Positions 51,790 through 61,982 are shown, counted from the stretch's first letter. The stretch is DNA of 64,000 bases from Flavobacteriaceae bacterium F08102 (GCA_023015935.1 JALKAY010000004.1:124001-188000); one strand, 5' to 3'. The notes: a model not told the origin generated them from the sequence alone. Translations and numbers: made by a program.

Positions 51790-52552
51790 TTTTATTCTTT
51801 TTTAATATTTCGTGCGCTAAGTTAATATAATTTATGGCACCTTTACTCGTAGCATCATATGCGATAATACTTTCTCCATAGCTAGGAGCTTCTCCAAGTC
51901 GAATATTGCGTTGAATAATTGTTTTAAACACCATATTTTGAAAGTGTTTTTTCACTTCTGCTACCACTTGATTTGACAATCTTAACCGTGAGTCATACAT
52001 GGTTAATAACAACCCTTCAATATCCAATTCGGCATTATGTACCTTTTGAACACTTTTAATGGTATTTAATAATTTACCTAAACCTTCTAAGGCATAATAT
52101 TCACATTGAATTGGAATTATCACTGAATCGGCCGCTGTTAAGGCATTTAAGGTAATTAACCCCAATGAAGGAGCACAATCTATTAAAATATAGTCATACT
52201 CATCCCTCACTTTCTCAAGACCTACTTTCAACATTGACTCTCGCTGTTGCTTATCTACTAATTCAATTTCGATGGCTACTAAATCAATATGCGCGGGAAT
52301 AATATCTACGTTTGGAGAGTTCGTTTTCAGAATTGCCTCCCGTGCTTCAATTGTATGTTCTAATAATTGATAGGTTCCAAATTCAACACCTTCCACATCA
52401 ATTCCCAAACCGGATGTTGCATTGGCTTGAGGATCTGCATCAATTAATAGAACCTTTTTCTCTAGTACCCCTAAGGCTGCTGCTAAATTTACAGTGGTAG
52501 TGGTCTTACCGACACCTCCCTTTTGATTGGCAACTGCTATAATTTTCCCCAT
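51782..52552 (-). CDS. parA: Chromosome-partitioning ATPase ParA
   Basis: A 256-residue deviant-Walker ParA/Soj ATPase that works with ParB in origin segregation. It shows the deviant Walker A KGGVGKTTTTVNLAAAL (~11-27), the LLIDADPQANATSGL Walker A' region and IDCAPSLGLITLNAL Walker B. It heads the minus-strand run parA-parB-DUF5683-dapB-lepB-FKBP. The start codon faces rpmH across 334 nt. No unusual residues were noticed. Confidence 0.97.
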   Translation of the reverse strand: MGKIIAVANQKGGVGKTTTTVNLAAALGVLEKKVLLIDADPQANATSGLGIDVEGVEFGTYQLLEHTIEAREAILKTNSPNVDIIPAHIDLVAIEIELVDKQQRESMLKVGLEKVRDEYDYILIDCAPSLGLITLNALTAADSVIIPIQCEYYALEGLGKLLNTIKSVQKVHNAELDIEGLLLTMYDSRLRLSNQVVAEVKKHFQNMVFKTIIQRNIRLGEAPSYGESIIAYDATSKGAINYINLAHEILKKNKNG

Positions 52553-52886
52553 TAATGTAGTTCGTTTTTATCGGCTATAAAAATACAACTATTTATGATT
52601 AATCGAAATGAAGTTGTAAACAAAGCATAAACAATTCACACTAAAAAAAGCCATTTATACAACCTACTCAAATTCAGTACTTACACACTGATACCCCCAA
52701 ACTTAATCCATTAAACCAGTCCTTTTTATATTGCCTATTTGTTAATATGATAAAAACATTTTCATTTCTTTAAAAAACTATTTGCCAAACCCAAAAGGAT
52801 TTGTATATTTGCGCTCGATTTAAGCGAGGCGTGATGCCTTGTGTTTTTCCAACAGAACAAAAGATTTTTTTTAAAGATACATTAAC
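52553..52886. other. Divergent promoter region of parA and rpmH
   Basis: It contains the rpmH promoter given separately. The parA promoter should lie near 52560-52640 on the minus strand, but no exact consensus was recognised. No further gene is seen. Confidence 0.5.
52781..52811 (+). promoter_or_regulatory. Bacteroidetes-type promoter of rpmH
   Basis: TTTG (52781-52784) and TATATTTG (52804-52811) are separated by exactly 19 nt, matching TTTG-N19-TAnnTTTG recognised by the Bacteroidetes primary sigma factor. A start about 6 nt downstream would give a ~70-nt leader before the rpmH ATG at 52887. Confidence 0.88.
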
Positions 52887-53045
52887 ATGAAAAGAACGTT
52901 CCAACCTTCGAAGAGAAAGAGAAGAAATAAGCATGGCTTTATGGAAAGAATGGCTAGTGCCAATGGCCGTAAAGTTTTAGCAAGAAGAAGAGCTAAAGGG
53001 AGAAAGAAACTAAGTGTTTCTTCGGAAGCAAGACCGAAGAAATAA
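52887..53045 (+). CDS. rpmH: 50S ribosomal protein L34
   Basis: A 52-residue, very basic protein with the L34 signature [19 protein letters not shown] followed by [17 protein letters not shown]. It is part of the large ribosomal subunit. The C-terminal extension ([10 protein letters not shown]) is typical of Bacteroidetes. It has its own consensus promoter and a perfect terminator, so it is monocistronic; the usual rnpA neighbour is not next to it. Confidence 0.98.
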   Translation: MKRTFQPSKRKRRNKHGFMERMASANGRKVLARRRAKGRKKLSVSSEARPKK

Positions 53046-53071
53046 TGTTCTTTTCAGGTTAAAAATATGCG

Positions 53072-53103
53072 AGGTGTTACTTATAAAAGTAACACCTTTT
53101 TTT
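53072..53103 (+). terminator. Rho-independent terminator of rpmH
   Basis: AGGTGTTACTT (53072-53082) and AAGTAACACCT (53087-53097) form a perfect 11-bp stem with an ATAA loop, followed by a T-run to 53103. Confidence 0.95.
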
Positions 53104-53189
53104 TGGATTTTTTTAATAAATTTTCATAATTTTTAAAAGCCCCAAAAATAAAATTTCAAATATTTGCACATCTATAAATTCATCAATAA

Positions 53190-56039
53190 ATGCCCAAAAA
53201 CACCGACATAAAATCAGTTTTAATTATTGGATCAGGACCTATCATTATAGGCCAAGCATGTGAATTTGACTATTCTGGTAGTCAAGCCATTCGATCGCTA
53301 AAGGAAGAAGGAATTGAAGTTACCTTAATCAATTCAAATCCGGCAACCATCATGACCGATCCTTCGTTAGCTCATAACGTATACTTAAAACCTCTTACAA
53401 CCAAATCAATTATTGAAATTTTAAATGAGCATCCACAAATTGACGCTGTACTGCCAACCATGGGTGGACAAACAGCTTTAAACTTATGTATTGAAGCAGA
53501 AGAAAAAGGCATTTGGAAAGATCATAATGTTGCCTTAATCGGTGTTGATATCGATGCAATTAATATTACAGAAGACCGTGAGCTCTTTAGAAAGTTAATG
53601 CTTAAAATTGGCGTAGGGCAAGCCCCTTCAACCACCGCTACTTCTTTTCTAAAAGGAAAAGAAATTGCACAAGAATACGGCTTCCCTTTAGTAATTAGAC
53701 CTTCATTTACCTTAGGTGGCTTTGGAGCATCGATTGTTTACGATTCAAAAGATTTTGATGAATTATTGAGACGGGGATTAGAAGCATCTCCTATTCACGA
53801 AGTAATAATTGATAAAGCCCTCTTAGGATGGAAAGAATATGAATTAGAGTTACTACGTGACAAAAATGACAATGTTGTCATTATTTGTACCATTGAGAAT
53901 ATGGATCCAATGGGAATTCACACAGGTGATTCAATTACCGTAGCTCCTGCCATGACCTTAAGCGATCGCACTTTTCAAAAAATGCGTGACATGGCGATTC
54001 ACATGATGCGATCTATAGGGGACTTTGCCGGAGGCTGTAACGTACAATTTGCGGTTAGTCCAGATGACCAAGAAGACATCATTGCTATTGAAATTAACCC
54101 TCGCGTATCTAGATCTTCCGCATTAGCTTCAAAAGCTACTGGGTATCCCATCGCCAAAATAGCCACGAAGCTCGCTATAGGCTATAATTTAGATGAACTA
54201 AAAAATCAAATTACAAAAACCACTTCTGCCCTATTTGAACCCACCTTAGATTATGTCATCGTTAAAATACCACGATGGAATTTTGATAAATTCGAAGGTT
54301 CTGACCGCACCCTTGGCCTCCAAATGAAATCGGTTGGGGAAGTGATGGGAATTGGCCGATCCTTTCAAGAAGCACTACACAAAGCAACACAATCCTTAGA
54401 AATTAAACGTAATGGAATTGGCGCTGACGGAAAAGGATACAACGATTACGATCAAATCATCGAGAAACTTAAATTCCCAAGTTGGGATCGCGTTTTTGTA
54501 CTGTATGACGCTATTCAAATGGGAATCCCTCTTCGTAGAATCCACGAAATCACCAAAATTGATATGTGGTTCTTAAAACAATATGAAGAATTATACGCTA
54601 TTGAAAAAGAGATTTCAAAATATACGGTCGCTAATTTACCCGCTGAATTACTTTTAGAAGCTAAACAAAAAGGATATGGAGATCGACAAATAGCACATAT
54701 GGTAGATTGTTTAGAAAGCGAAGTATACAACAAACGCCGTGAGCTCAATATTAATCGCGTTTACAAACTCGTTGACACTTGTGCTGCAGAATTTGAAGCA
54801 CTCACCCCTTATTATTACTCAACCTTTGAAAATGTAAGTCATCAAAACGGTGTAGTTGCTGCAGCTAACGAATCTATCGTTACTGATAAAAAGAAAATAA
54901 TTGTATTGGGTTCTGGACCTAACAGAATTGGTCAAGGAATAGAATTTGACTATTGCTGTGTGCATGGCGTATTAGCTGCTAAAGAAGAAGGTTTTGAAAC
55001 GATTATGATTAATTGTAATCCTGAAACCGTATCCACCGATTTTGACACGGCAGATAAATTGTATTTTGAACCTGTTTTTTGGGAACACATATACGATATT
55101 ATCCAATTGGAAAAACCAGAAGGTGTTATTGTTCAATTAGGTGGACAAACCGCTCTTAAACTCGCTGAAAAATTGGATAAATACGGCATTAAAATTATTG
55201 GGACTTCTTATGAAGCCTTAGATTTAGCCGAAGACAGAGGTCGTTTTTCTAATCTACTAAAAGACCTAGATATCCCATTTCCTAAATTCGGAACAGCAAC
55301 CACTGCCGATGAAGCCCTTGCTGTAGCTGATGAATTAGATTTTCCGATTTTAGTCCGCCCATCCTATGTACTCGGTGGCCAAGGCATGAAAATTGTAATC
55401 AATCGAGAAGAATTAGAAGAACACGTGGTGGATTTACTACGTAAAATCCCCAACAATATGCTCTTACTCGATCATTACCTAGACGGGGCCATTGAAGCTG
55501 AAACCGACTCAATATGTGATGGTGAGGATGTACAAATCATTGGAATAATGGAGCATATTGAACCCTGTGGTGTACACTCAGGAGATTCTAACGCCACCTT
55601 ACCTCCATTTAATTTAGGTGAATTTGTATTACAACAAATTAAAGATCATACGGTTAAAATAGCAAAAGCGCTAAAAACGGTTGGACTAATCAATATTCAG
55701 TTTGCTGTTAAAGATGATATCGTTTATGTCATTGAAGCAAACCCACGTGCATCCAGAACTGTTCCTTTTATCGCTAAGGCCTACAAACAACCTTATGTCA
55801 ATTATGCAACGAAAGTGATGCTAGGAACACATAAGGTGAAAGATTTTATATTTGATCCTCAATTAGAAGGTTACGCTATTAAACAACCCGTTTTTTCATT
55901 CAATAAGTTCCCTAATGTTGATAAAAAATTAGGCCCTGAAATGAAATCTACCGGCGAGAGTATTTTGTTTATAGAAAACTTAAAAGACGATCAGTTTTAC
56001 GAATTGTATTCGAGACGTAAAATGTATTTAAACAAATAA
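53190..56039 (+). CDS. carB: Carbamoyl-phosphate synthase large subunit
   Basis: A complete 949-residue enzyme making carbamoyl phosphate for arginine and pyrimidine synthesis. The two homologous ATP-grasp halves are visible. The first starts at SVLIIGSGPIIIGQACEFDYSG with LRPSFTLGGFGASI (written VIRPSFTLGG). The second starts at KIIVLGSGPNRIGQGIEFDYCC with VRPSYVLGGQGM. The oligomerisation region (~400-550) separates them. The C-terminal allosteric domain is short, making the protein ~120 residues shorter than E. coli CarB, as I recall for Bacteroidetes. carA is not adjacent. Two hairpins follow. Confidence 0.97.
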   Translation: MPKNTDIKSVLIIGSGPIIIGQACEFDYSGSQAIRSLKEEGIEVTLINSNPATIMTDPSLAHNVYLKPLTTKSIIEILNEHPQIDAVLPTMGGQTALNLCIEAEEKGIWKDHNVALIGVDIDAINITEDRELFRKLMLKIGVGQAPSTTATSFLKGKEIAQEYGFPLVIRPSFTLGGFGASIVYDSKDFDELLRRGLEASPIHEVIIDKALLGWKEYELELLRDKNDNVVIICTIENMDPMGIHTGDSITVAPAMTLSDRTFQKMRDMAIHMMRSIGDFAGGCNVQFAVSPDDQEDIIAIEINPRVSRSSALASKATGYPIAKIATKLAIGYNLDELKNQITKTTSALFEPTLDYVIVKIPRWNFDKFEGSDRTLGLQMKSVGEVMGIGRSFQEALHKATQSLEIKRNGIGADGKGYNDYDQIIEKLKFPSWDRVFVLYDAIQMGIPLRRIHEITKIDMWFLKQYEELYAIEKEISKYTVANLPAELLLEAKQKGYGDRQIAHMVDCLESEVYNKRRELNINRVYKLVDTCAAEFEALTPYYYSTFENVSHQNGVVAAANESIVTDKKKIIVLGSGPNRIGQGIEFDYCCVHGVLAAKEEGFETIMINCNPETVSTDFDTADKLYFEPVFWEHIYDIIQLEKPEGVIVQLGGQTALKLAEKLDKYGIKIIGTSYEALDLAEDRGRFSNLLKDLDIPFPKFGTATTADEALAVADELDFPILVRPSYVLGGQGMKIVINREELEEHVVDLLRKIPNNMLLLDHYLDGAIEAETDSICDGEDVQIIGIMEHIEPCGVHSGDSNATLPPFNLGEFVLQQIKDHTVKIAKALKTVGLINIQFAVKDDIVYVIEANPRASRTVPFIAKAYKQPYVNYATKVMLGTHKVKDFIFDPQLEGYAIKQPVFSFNKFPNVDKKLGPEMKSTGESILFIENLKDDQFYELYSRRKMYLNK

Positions 56040-56047
56040 AATATATT

Positions 56048-56131
56048 TCTGTTAGCGATAAATCGCCAACAGATACGCACATGTTATTCAAGAGAAACCC
56101 TTCGCAGTTTTACTACGGAGGGTTTCTTTTT
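56048..56131 (+). terminator. Tandem hairpins after carB; the second is a terminator
   Basis: Hairpin 1 is TCTGTTAGCGAT (56048-56059) with ATCGCCAACAGA (56062-56073), one mismatch and no T-run. Hairpin 2 is AGAAACCCT (56093-56101) with AGGGTTTCT (56119-56127) followed by T5, a normal terminator. The remaining sequence to 56380 shows no gene. Confidence 0.8.
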
Positions 56132-56380
56132 ATGGTGATGTTGCCTAGAATGTAATTTTTAAATTTATCTGGCAGCGAACAACAAACCAGCGTGAAAAAA
56201 GGTCCTAAACGAAATTTTCACTATTCAAAACTCCAAGCAAAACAGGCAATGTATAAAAACAAAAATTTCCAATACAACGAAAAACAAAGGACATACAGCT
56301 GTTTCAATATTTTTCGGTAGGGATTCACTTAAATCGCATTTTTTAATATATATAAAGTATTTTAGCAAAAACTTGTAACC

Positions 56381-58048
56381 ATGCAGCAAGAAAAAGCCTT
56401 AGCAATTTTAAAATCTGGCGCAAATGTCTTCCTTACAGGCTCAGCAGGAACAGGTAAAACCTACGTTCTCAATGAATACATAGACTACCTTAAAGCACGT
56501 AAAATACCTGTCGCTGTTACTGCCTCAACGGGAATTGCTGCCACACACATGAACGGAATGACAATTCATTCATGGGCCGGCATTGGGGTTAAAGAGCATT
56601 TAACCAGCGCCCAATTGGCCGGAATGAAAGCTAAGAAGTATCTCAAAAAACACCTTGAAAACACCAAAATCTTAATTATTGATGAGATTTCTATGCTGCA
56701 TAAAAATCAATTCTGTCTGGTCAATACCGTCTTGCAATATTTTAAAGAGAACAACGCGCCCTTCGGTGGAATACAAGTCATCGTCTGTGGTGACTTCTTT
56801 CAACTCCCCCCAATTGGTCATCGCGGCGAATTAAGTAAAGATAAATTTGCCTTTATGGCAGATGAATGGGTTGCCGCTGATTTTAAAATATGCTACCTAA
56901 CTAAGCAGTATAGACAAAGTGAAAATTCACTAAATAAAATATTAAATCAAATACGATCAAAAGACATACATTCAAGCAGTTATGAAATTTTGAAAAATGC
57001 GCAGAAACCCATTTCTTCACAACAAAATATTACCAAGCTTTTCACACATAATATTGATGTGGATCGAATTAATGCAGCACATTTACAGCAACTTTCAGGG
57101 CGAACTAAAACTTTCAAAGCTTCCACCAAGGGCAATAAAAAACTTATAGATACTTTAAAAAATTCAGTCTTAGCTAATGAAAAATTAGTCTTAAAGAAAG
57201 AAGCTAAAGTTATGTTTGTCCGCAATAACGTAGAAAAAGGATATGTCAATGGCACCTTGGGTGAAGTAGTCAATTTTTCCAGTGAAGGTTTTCCCATGGT
57301 CAAAATTAGCAATGGACGAATCATAACGGTAGAACAAGAAAATTGGTCTATTCAAGATGACCACGGTAAATCACTAGCGAGCTTTACACAGTTCCCTTTA
57401 CGACTTGCCTGGGCTATCACGGTACACAAATGCCAAGGAATGACCTTAGAAGCAGCTGAAATAGACTTACAGAAAACATTTGAGAAGGGCCAAGGATATG
57501 TCGCCCTATCTCGTTTAAAAAATATAGAAAATTTACATCTTGTAGGCTTTAATGAACGCGCTTTAGAAGTAGATAATTTAGCATACAAAGCCGATTTACG
57601 ATTTAAAGAACTCTCTGCCAAAGCAGATAAAGAACTCAAATTAGTCGAATTAGAACGCAGCGCTAAACGTTTTGTCACCTATTGTGGTGGACTCACTTCA
57701 ACAGACGAAATAACCAAGCAGGCAAAGAAAAAAAAAGAAAAGAAATCGAAAATTTCTACATACGACATAACACTTACCTATTTACGAGCACAAAAATCAT
57801 TAGAAGAAATTGCTGAAATACGCGGATTAAACGTTGGAACCATTGCTGGCCATTTAATTAAAATAATCAAAGACCACCCCAAGGAAGATTTAGATTTTTA
57901 CAAACCAGATGATGAAATTGTAGAAAAAGTCAGTGCCGCTTATGCAAAACAAAAAGACGGAAATACCGTGAGCTTAACAAAAATTCACCGCGCCTTAAAT
58001 GGCAAAGTTAGTTATGACGACATTAAACTGGCGATAGCTTTTATCTAA
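56381..58048 (+). CDS. Pif1-like SF1B helicase with C-terminal helix-turn-helix domain
   Basis: A 555-residue DNA helicase. It has Walker A GSAGTGKTYVL (~20-30), motif Ia TASTGIAATHMNGMTIHSWAG, Walker B ILIIDEISML (~101-110) and GDFFQLPPI. The C-terminal motif VI region is WAITVHKCQGMTLEAAEI with ALSRLKN. These are Pif1/RecD-family features. A basic KKKKEKKSK linker (~448) leads to an HTH_40-type domain (TYLRAQKSLEEIAEIRGLNVGTIAGHLIKII). Such proteins are chromosomally conserved in Flavobacteriia; a role in replication or repair is inferred. It is followed 10 nt later by the esterase gene. Confidence 0.92.
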   Translation: MQQEKALAILKSGANVFLTGSAGTGKTYVLNEYIDYLKARKIPVAVTASTGIAATHMNGMTIHSWAGIGVKEHLTSAQLAGMKAKKYLKKHLENTKILIIDEISMLHKNQFCLVNTVLQYFKENNAPFGGIQVIVCGDFFQLPPIGHRGELSKDKFAFMADEWVAADFKICYLTKQYRQSENSLNKILNQIRSKDIHSSSYEILKNAQKPISSQQNITKLFTHNIDVDRINAAHLQQLSGRTKTFKASTKGNKKLIDTLKNSVLANEKLVLKKEAKVMFVRNNVEKGYVNGTLGEVVNFSSEGFPMVKISNGRIITVEQENWSIQDDHGKSLASFTQFPLRLAWAITVHKCQGMTLEAAEIDLQKTFEKGQGYVALSRLKNIENLHLVGFNERALEVDNLAYKADLRFKELSAKADKELKLVELERSAKRFVTYCGGLTSTDEITKQAKKKKEKKSKISTYDITLTYLRAQKSLEEIAEIRGLNVGTIAGHLIKIIKDHPKEDLDFYKPDDEIVEKVSAAYAKQKDGNTVSLTKIHRALNGKVSYDDIKLAIAFI

Positions 58049-58058
58049 AACACGCTTT

Positions 58059-58988
58059 ATGAAACCTACATATACAGTATTTTTAATACTAATTTTCACA
58101 CTTTCTTTTTTTGACACCCTACAAGGACAATCAAAACCACCTCCCGTACACACCAACTATTTAAAAGGAACCATAACCGTGAATGGCGTACCGCGCACCT
58201 ACCTTCTTTACATTCCTAAAACCTATTCAAGCACTACGAAATCGCCCTTGGTGATTAACTTTCACGGCTACGGAAGCAATGCACAAGAACAAATGGCTTA
58301 CGGAGACTTTAGACCCGAAGCAGAAGCACACAATTTTCTAATTATACACCCTCAAGGAGAATTATTAAACGGCAAAACCCATTGGAATGTAGGTGGTTGG
58401 ACGCTTAACAGCACCACCGATGATGTCAAATTCACAGTCGCACTGATCGATAGCCTATCGGCAAAATACACTATTGATTCAAAAAAAATCTATGCCACCG
58501 GAATGTCCAATGGTGGCTATATGAGCTTTAAGCTTGCCTATGAATTAAGCACCAAAATAGCTGCAATTGCTTCGGTTACGGGTTCTATGACCCCACAAAC
58601 TTTTTCGGCTTGTCAACCCCAACGCGCTATTCCAATTTTACAGATACACGGGGTATCTGACCCAACAGTACCTTATTTAGGTGCTAACTGGTCAACCCCT
58701 ATCTCAAAAGTCCTCTCTTTTTGGGTAAATCATAATAAAACATCAACAACACCTCTTAAAAACACTATTCCTAATACAAATGTCGATGATCAAAGTACCG
58801 CTGAACGCTGGGAATACGAAAACAACATCAATCACATCAAGGTAATTCATTATAAAATTACTGGTGGAAAGCATACTTGGCCAGGTGCCCTATTTAAATC
58901 CCCTGGTACAAATCAAGATTTTAATGCATCAAAAGTTATTTGGAACTTCTTTTCCTCCTATGATCTAGATGGATATATTCAAAAATAG
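58059..58988 (+). CDS. Secreted alpha/beta-hydrolase esterase (PHB depolymerase/LpqC-like)
   Basis: A 309-residue exported esterase with a signal peptide (VFLILIFTLSFFDTLQGQ). The fold elements are LVINFHGYGSNAQEQ (oxyanion region), nucleophile elbow ATGMSNGGYMSF (Ser ~151), acid HGVSDPTVPY (Asp ~206) and catalytic His in TGGKHTWPG (~277). It belongs to the esterase group that includes polyhydroxybutyrate depolymerases and feruloyl esterases. The natural substrate is unknown. It probably shares a transcript with the helicase 10 nt upstream. Confidence 0.88.
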   Translation: MKPTYTVFLILIFTLSFFDTLQGQSKPPPVHTNYLKGTITVNGVPRTYLLYIPKTYSSTTKSPLVINFHGYGSNAQEQMAYGDFRPEAEAHNFLIIHPQGELLNGKTHWNVGGWTLNSTTDDVKFTVALIDSLSAKYTIDSKKIYATGMSNGGYMSFKLAYELSTKIAAIASVTGSMTPQTFSACQPQRAIPILQIHGVSDPTVPYLGANWSTPISKVLSFWVNHNKTSTTPLKNTIPNTNVDDQSTAERWEYENNINHIKVIHYKITGGKHTWPGALFKSPGTNQDFNASKVIWNFFSSYDLDGYIQK

Positions 58989-59088
58989 TATAGAGACGCT
59001 CTTTTAGACCGTTTGCGAAAATGAAAAATAGATTGAATTTGTTTAAGGAGTCTTCACATAATTTTAAGAACTATATGGCATTTTTTGT

Positions 59089-59096
59089 TAGCTTTG
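59089..59096 (+). promoter_or_regulatory. Possible -7 element of the OstA-like gene
   Basis: TAGCTTTG fits TAnnTTTG and lies 16 nt before the GTG start at 59113. No good TTTG is seen at the -33 position, so the call is tentative. Confidence 0.4.
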
Positions 59097-59112
59097 CCAC
59101 AAAGAATAGACT

Positions 59113-60687
59113 GTGAAAAAAGCACTTTTTTGCTTCTGGATACTACTTCCTTTACTTGCCTTTTCTCAAGTTAAACGGATTAATATCCTGCATGCAGATA
59201 ACGTTAATTTAGACGACCAAAAATATCCCGATGCTACGGTACTATTAGGGAATGTAGTCGTTGAACACGAAGGGGTAACAATGCGCAGTAAAAAAGCCAT
59301 ATTCTACAAAAACAAAAATTTTATTCGCGCCTTTGGGGATGTTTATTTCAATCAAGGAGATACCATAACACAAACAAGCACCTACGTAGAGTACAATGGT
59401 AATTCGAAAAAAGCGAAATCATGGGGTGAGGTTGTTTTAAAAGACCCGACAATGACGTTAACCACAGATACCCTGTATCTAAATCGCGTTCAACAATTAC
59501 TCAATTATAGAAACGGAGCTACCATCAGAGACACTACAAACACTTTAGTGAGCAAGGTGGGAAATTATTATTTACGAACAAGTAAGTTCGAAGCCCTTTC
59601 GTCCGTTGTGCTGACAAACCCAGACTATGTTTTAGAGTCTGATCATCTTGTTTATTACACACATAATGGCAAAACGATTTTAAACGGTCCTTCCACCATC
59701 ACCGGTGAAGAAACCTTTATTTATACAGAAAATGGGTTTTATGATACCAAAAAGAATATTTCGCATTTTCTAAAACCTTCAAAAATCGTTTACAAGGGAC
59801 GAGAAATTACAGCAGACAGCCTGTATTACGATAGAAATTTAGGGTTTGCTTCGGCTGTAATGAACATAAAACTTACAGACACTGCTAATAATTCACTTAT
59901 TCGAGGCAACTACGCAGAAGTTTATCAAAAATTAGACTCGGCGTTTGTCGTTGATCGAGCGGTCGCTATTTCTGAAATCGAAAAAGATTCGCTGTATATC
60001 CATGGAGACACCCTACTAATCACCGGGAAGCCTGAAAAACGCGTTATTAGAGCTTTTCATCACGTTAAATTTTTCAAATCTGACTTAAGTGGTAAATGTG
60101 ATTCCATTTATTCAGATCAAAAGACTGGTCTCACTAAAATGTTTAACAAACCCATATTATGGTCGAATGAAAATCAAGTTTACGGCGATACAATTCACCT
60201 TGTCAGCAATATTGAAACGGAAAAATTAGACAGTATAAAAGTGCTCAACAATGCCTTTATTATGCAAAAAGATTCTGTAGGAAATTTAAACCAAATAAAA
60301 GGTCGAAATATTTTAGGACGGTTTATTGACAACGACCTCGATAATGTTTTAGTCGTTGGAAATGCAGAAGTAATCTTTTTTATTCGAGATGAAGCAAAGG
60401 ATGAACTCATTGGGATTAACAAACGAAGTTCCAGTAGTATACGATTCTTTTTTGAAGAAGGAAAAATAAAAAAAGCAGCCTTTTACGTCAGCCCAGAAGG
60501 CACCACCTACCCCCCTTCTGAATTACCAGAAGAAGAGCGATTATTTCAAGGTGCTGTTTGGCGAATTGATGAAAAACCATTAAAAATGGAAGATATTTTT
60601 AACTGGAACACTACCTCAGAATCAACACAATCATCCGATCAAAAAGACACGGCTAACAACACGTTTCAAAAAGACAATGAACTATAA
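59113..60687 (+). CDS. OstA-like (LptA/LptD N-domain family) envelope protein
   Basis: A 524-residue protein with a GTG start directly before the signal peptide KKALFCFWILLPLLAFSQ. It contains repeated OstA/LptA beta-jellyroll segments (NVVVEHEGVTMRSKKAIFY, GDVYFNQGDTITQTSTYVEYNG, and later QVYGDTIHLVSN), the fold that shields lipid A in the LPS-transport bridge. It lacks a barrel and is longer than E. coli LptA. Function in LPS export is inferred from fold. A class III aminotransferase gene follows 3 nt later. Confidence 0.88.
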   Translation: MKKALFCFWILLPLLAFSQVKRINILHADNVNLDDQKYPDATVLLGNVVVEHEGVTMRSKKAIFYKNKNFIRAFGDVYFNQGDTITQTSTYVEYNGNSKKAKSWGEVVLKDPTMTLTTDTLYLNRVQQLLNYRNGATIRDTTNTLVSKVGNYYLRTSKFEALSSVVLTNPDYVLESDHLVYYTHNGKTILNGPSTITGEETFIYTENGFYDTKKNISHFLKPSKIVYKGREITADSLYYDRNLGFASAVMNIKLTDTANNSLIRGNYAEVYQKLDSAFVVDRAVAISEIEKDSLYIHGDTLLITGKPEKRVIRAFHHVKFFKSDLSGKCDSIYSDQKTGLTKMFNKPILWSNENQVYGDTIHLVSNIETEKLDSIKVLNNAFIMQKDSVGNLNQIKGRNILGRFIDNDLDNVLVVGNAEVIFFIRDEAKDELIGINKRSSSSIRFFFEEGKIKKAAFYVSPEGTTYPPSELPEEERLFQGAVWRIDEKPLKMEDIFNWNTTSESTQSSDQKDTANNTFQKDNEL

Positions 60688-60690
60688 ACC

Positions 60691-61869
60691 ATGAGAGCTA
60701 AATTTTTCAGTCATCAAGCACAAACCTCAGAACACCCTTTAGCCATTGAAGTTGATTGGGCAAAAGGGAGTTACTTATTTGACAAAAAAGGAAAAAAGTA
60801 CCTGGATTTTATCGCAGGGGTATCGGCAAACACATTAGGTCATAATCACCCAGCCATAAACGATGCCATCATCGCTCAATTAACCAAGTACAGCCACGTC
60901 ATGGTGTATGGTGAATTCATTCAAGAGGCTCCCGTAGAATTAGCCACCTTATTAGCTGCACAAACGCCTTCTAACCTAAATTCGGTTTACCTGACAAATT
61001 CGGGGACTGAAGCTACTGAAGCCGCTATAAAACTTGCCAAACGGGTTACTGGTCGAAGTGAAATTATTGCCGCAAAAAATGCGTATCACGGAAATACACA
61101 AGGAGCCATGAGTGTATGTGGGAATGAGCAAAAAAAAGGAGCCTACCGCCCTTTAATTCCCGGCACAACCTTTATCCAATACAATGACCTTCAGGATTTA
61201 GCTAAGATTACCGAACACACCGCTGCCGTTATTCTAGAAACCATCCAAGGAGGTGCGGGATTTATTGCTCCGGAGGACTTATACTTAAAAAAGGTAAAAG
61301 CACGCTGCGAAGCAACGGGTACCCTTTTAATTCTTGATGAAATTCAAACGGGAATTGGACGAACAGGCACTTTTTTTGGTTTTGAAAATTACCAAGTTGT
61401 TCCCGATATGATTATTACTGGAAAAGGATTGGGAGGCGGAATGCCCATTGGAGCCCTAATCGCCAAACAAGCGGATATGGCTGCATTTCAAACCGATCCT
61501 CCCTTAGGCCACATCACAACCTTTGGAGGACATCCTGTGATTGCCGCAGCGGGATTAGCCACCCTTAAAACCTTACTTAACGGAGATTTAATGGCAAAAA
61601 CCCTCGTTAAAGAACAACTTATAAGAACCCAATTACAACATCCAAGTATTCTAGAAATTAGAGGCAAGGGCCTCTTATTGGCCCTGATTTTTAAAGATGC
61701 CAACACCGCCAGCCAAGTAATTTTAAAATGCTTAGAAAAAGGACTTCTGCTCTTTTGGCTCTTATTTGAAGGTCGAGCAGTTAGAATTACACCTCCCTTA
61801 ACCATTAATGAATCAGAAATTAAAGAAGGTTGTCGTATAATTCTTGAAGTACTTGATGAATTAGCGTGA
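60691..61869 (+). CDS. Class III PLP-dependent aminotransferase (acetylornithine/ornithine type)
   Basis: A 392-residue fold-type I aminotransferase. It shows AGVSANTLGHNHPAI, LTNSGTEATEAAIKLAKR (phosphate cup), AYHGNTQGAMS, and LILDEIQTGIGRTG with the PLP Asp. TGKGLGGGMPIGAL contains the Schiff-base Lys, and GHITTFGGHPV follows. Substrate cannot be fixed from sequence; acetylornithine, ornithine or gamma-aminobutyrate types are possible. It is tightly linked to the OstA-like gene (3-nt gap), an arrangement I recall from other Flavobacteriaceae. The downstream neighbour is convergent. Confidence 0.9.
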   Translation: MRAKFFSHQAQTSEHPLAIEVDWAKGSYLFDKKGKKYLDFIAGVSANTLGHNHPAINDAIIAQLTKYSHVMVYGEFIQEAPVELATLLAAQTPSNLNSVYLTNSGTEATEAAIKLAKRVTGRSEIIAAKNAYHGNTQGAMSVCGNEQKKGAYRPLIPGTTFIQYNDLQDLAKITEHTAAVILETIQGGAGFIAPEDLYLKKVKARCEATGTLLILDEIQTGIGRTGTFFGFENYQVVPDMIITGKGLGGGMPIGALIAKQADMAAFQTDPPLGHITTFGGHPVIAAAGLATLKTLLNGDLMAKTLVKEQLIRTQLQHPSILEIRGKGLLLALIFKDANTASQVILKCLEKGLLLFWLLFEGRAVRITPPLTINESEIKEGCRIILEVLDELA

Positions 61870-61982
61870 TTACAAATACCTCCACTACCAATACAAATAG
61901 AATACTAGATCAGCTCCGCAACCTAAGATACAGAATGAGGTTCTATAATAAGCACGACGGTTTCTTTACCTCCACTTCTTTA

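Noticed and set aside
52553-53190. parS site or replication origin next to parAB/rpmH
   Set aside because: No TGTTTCACGTGAAACA-like palindrome or DnaA-box cluster was spotted; rpmH proximity alone is not enough.
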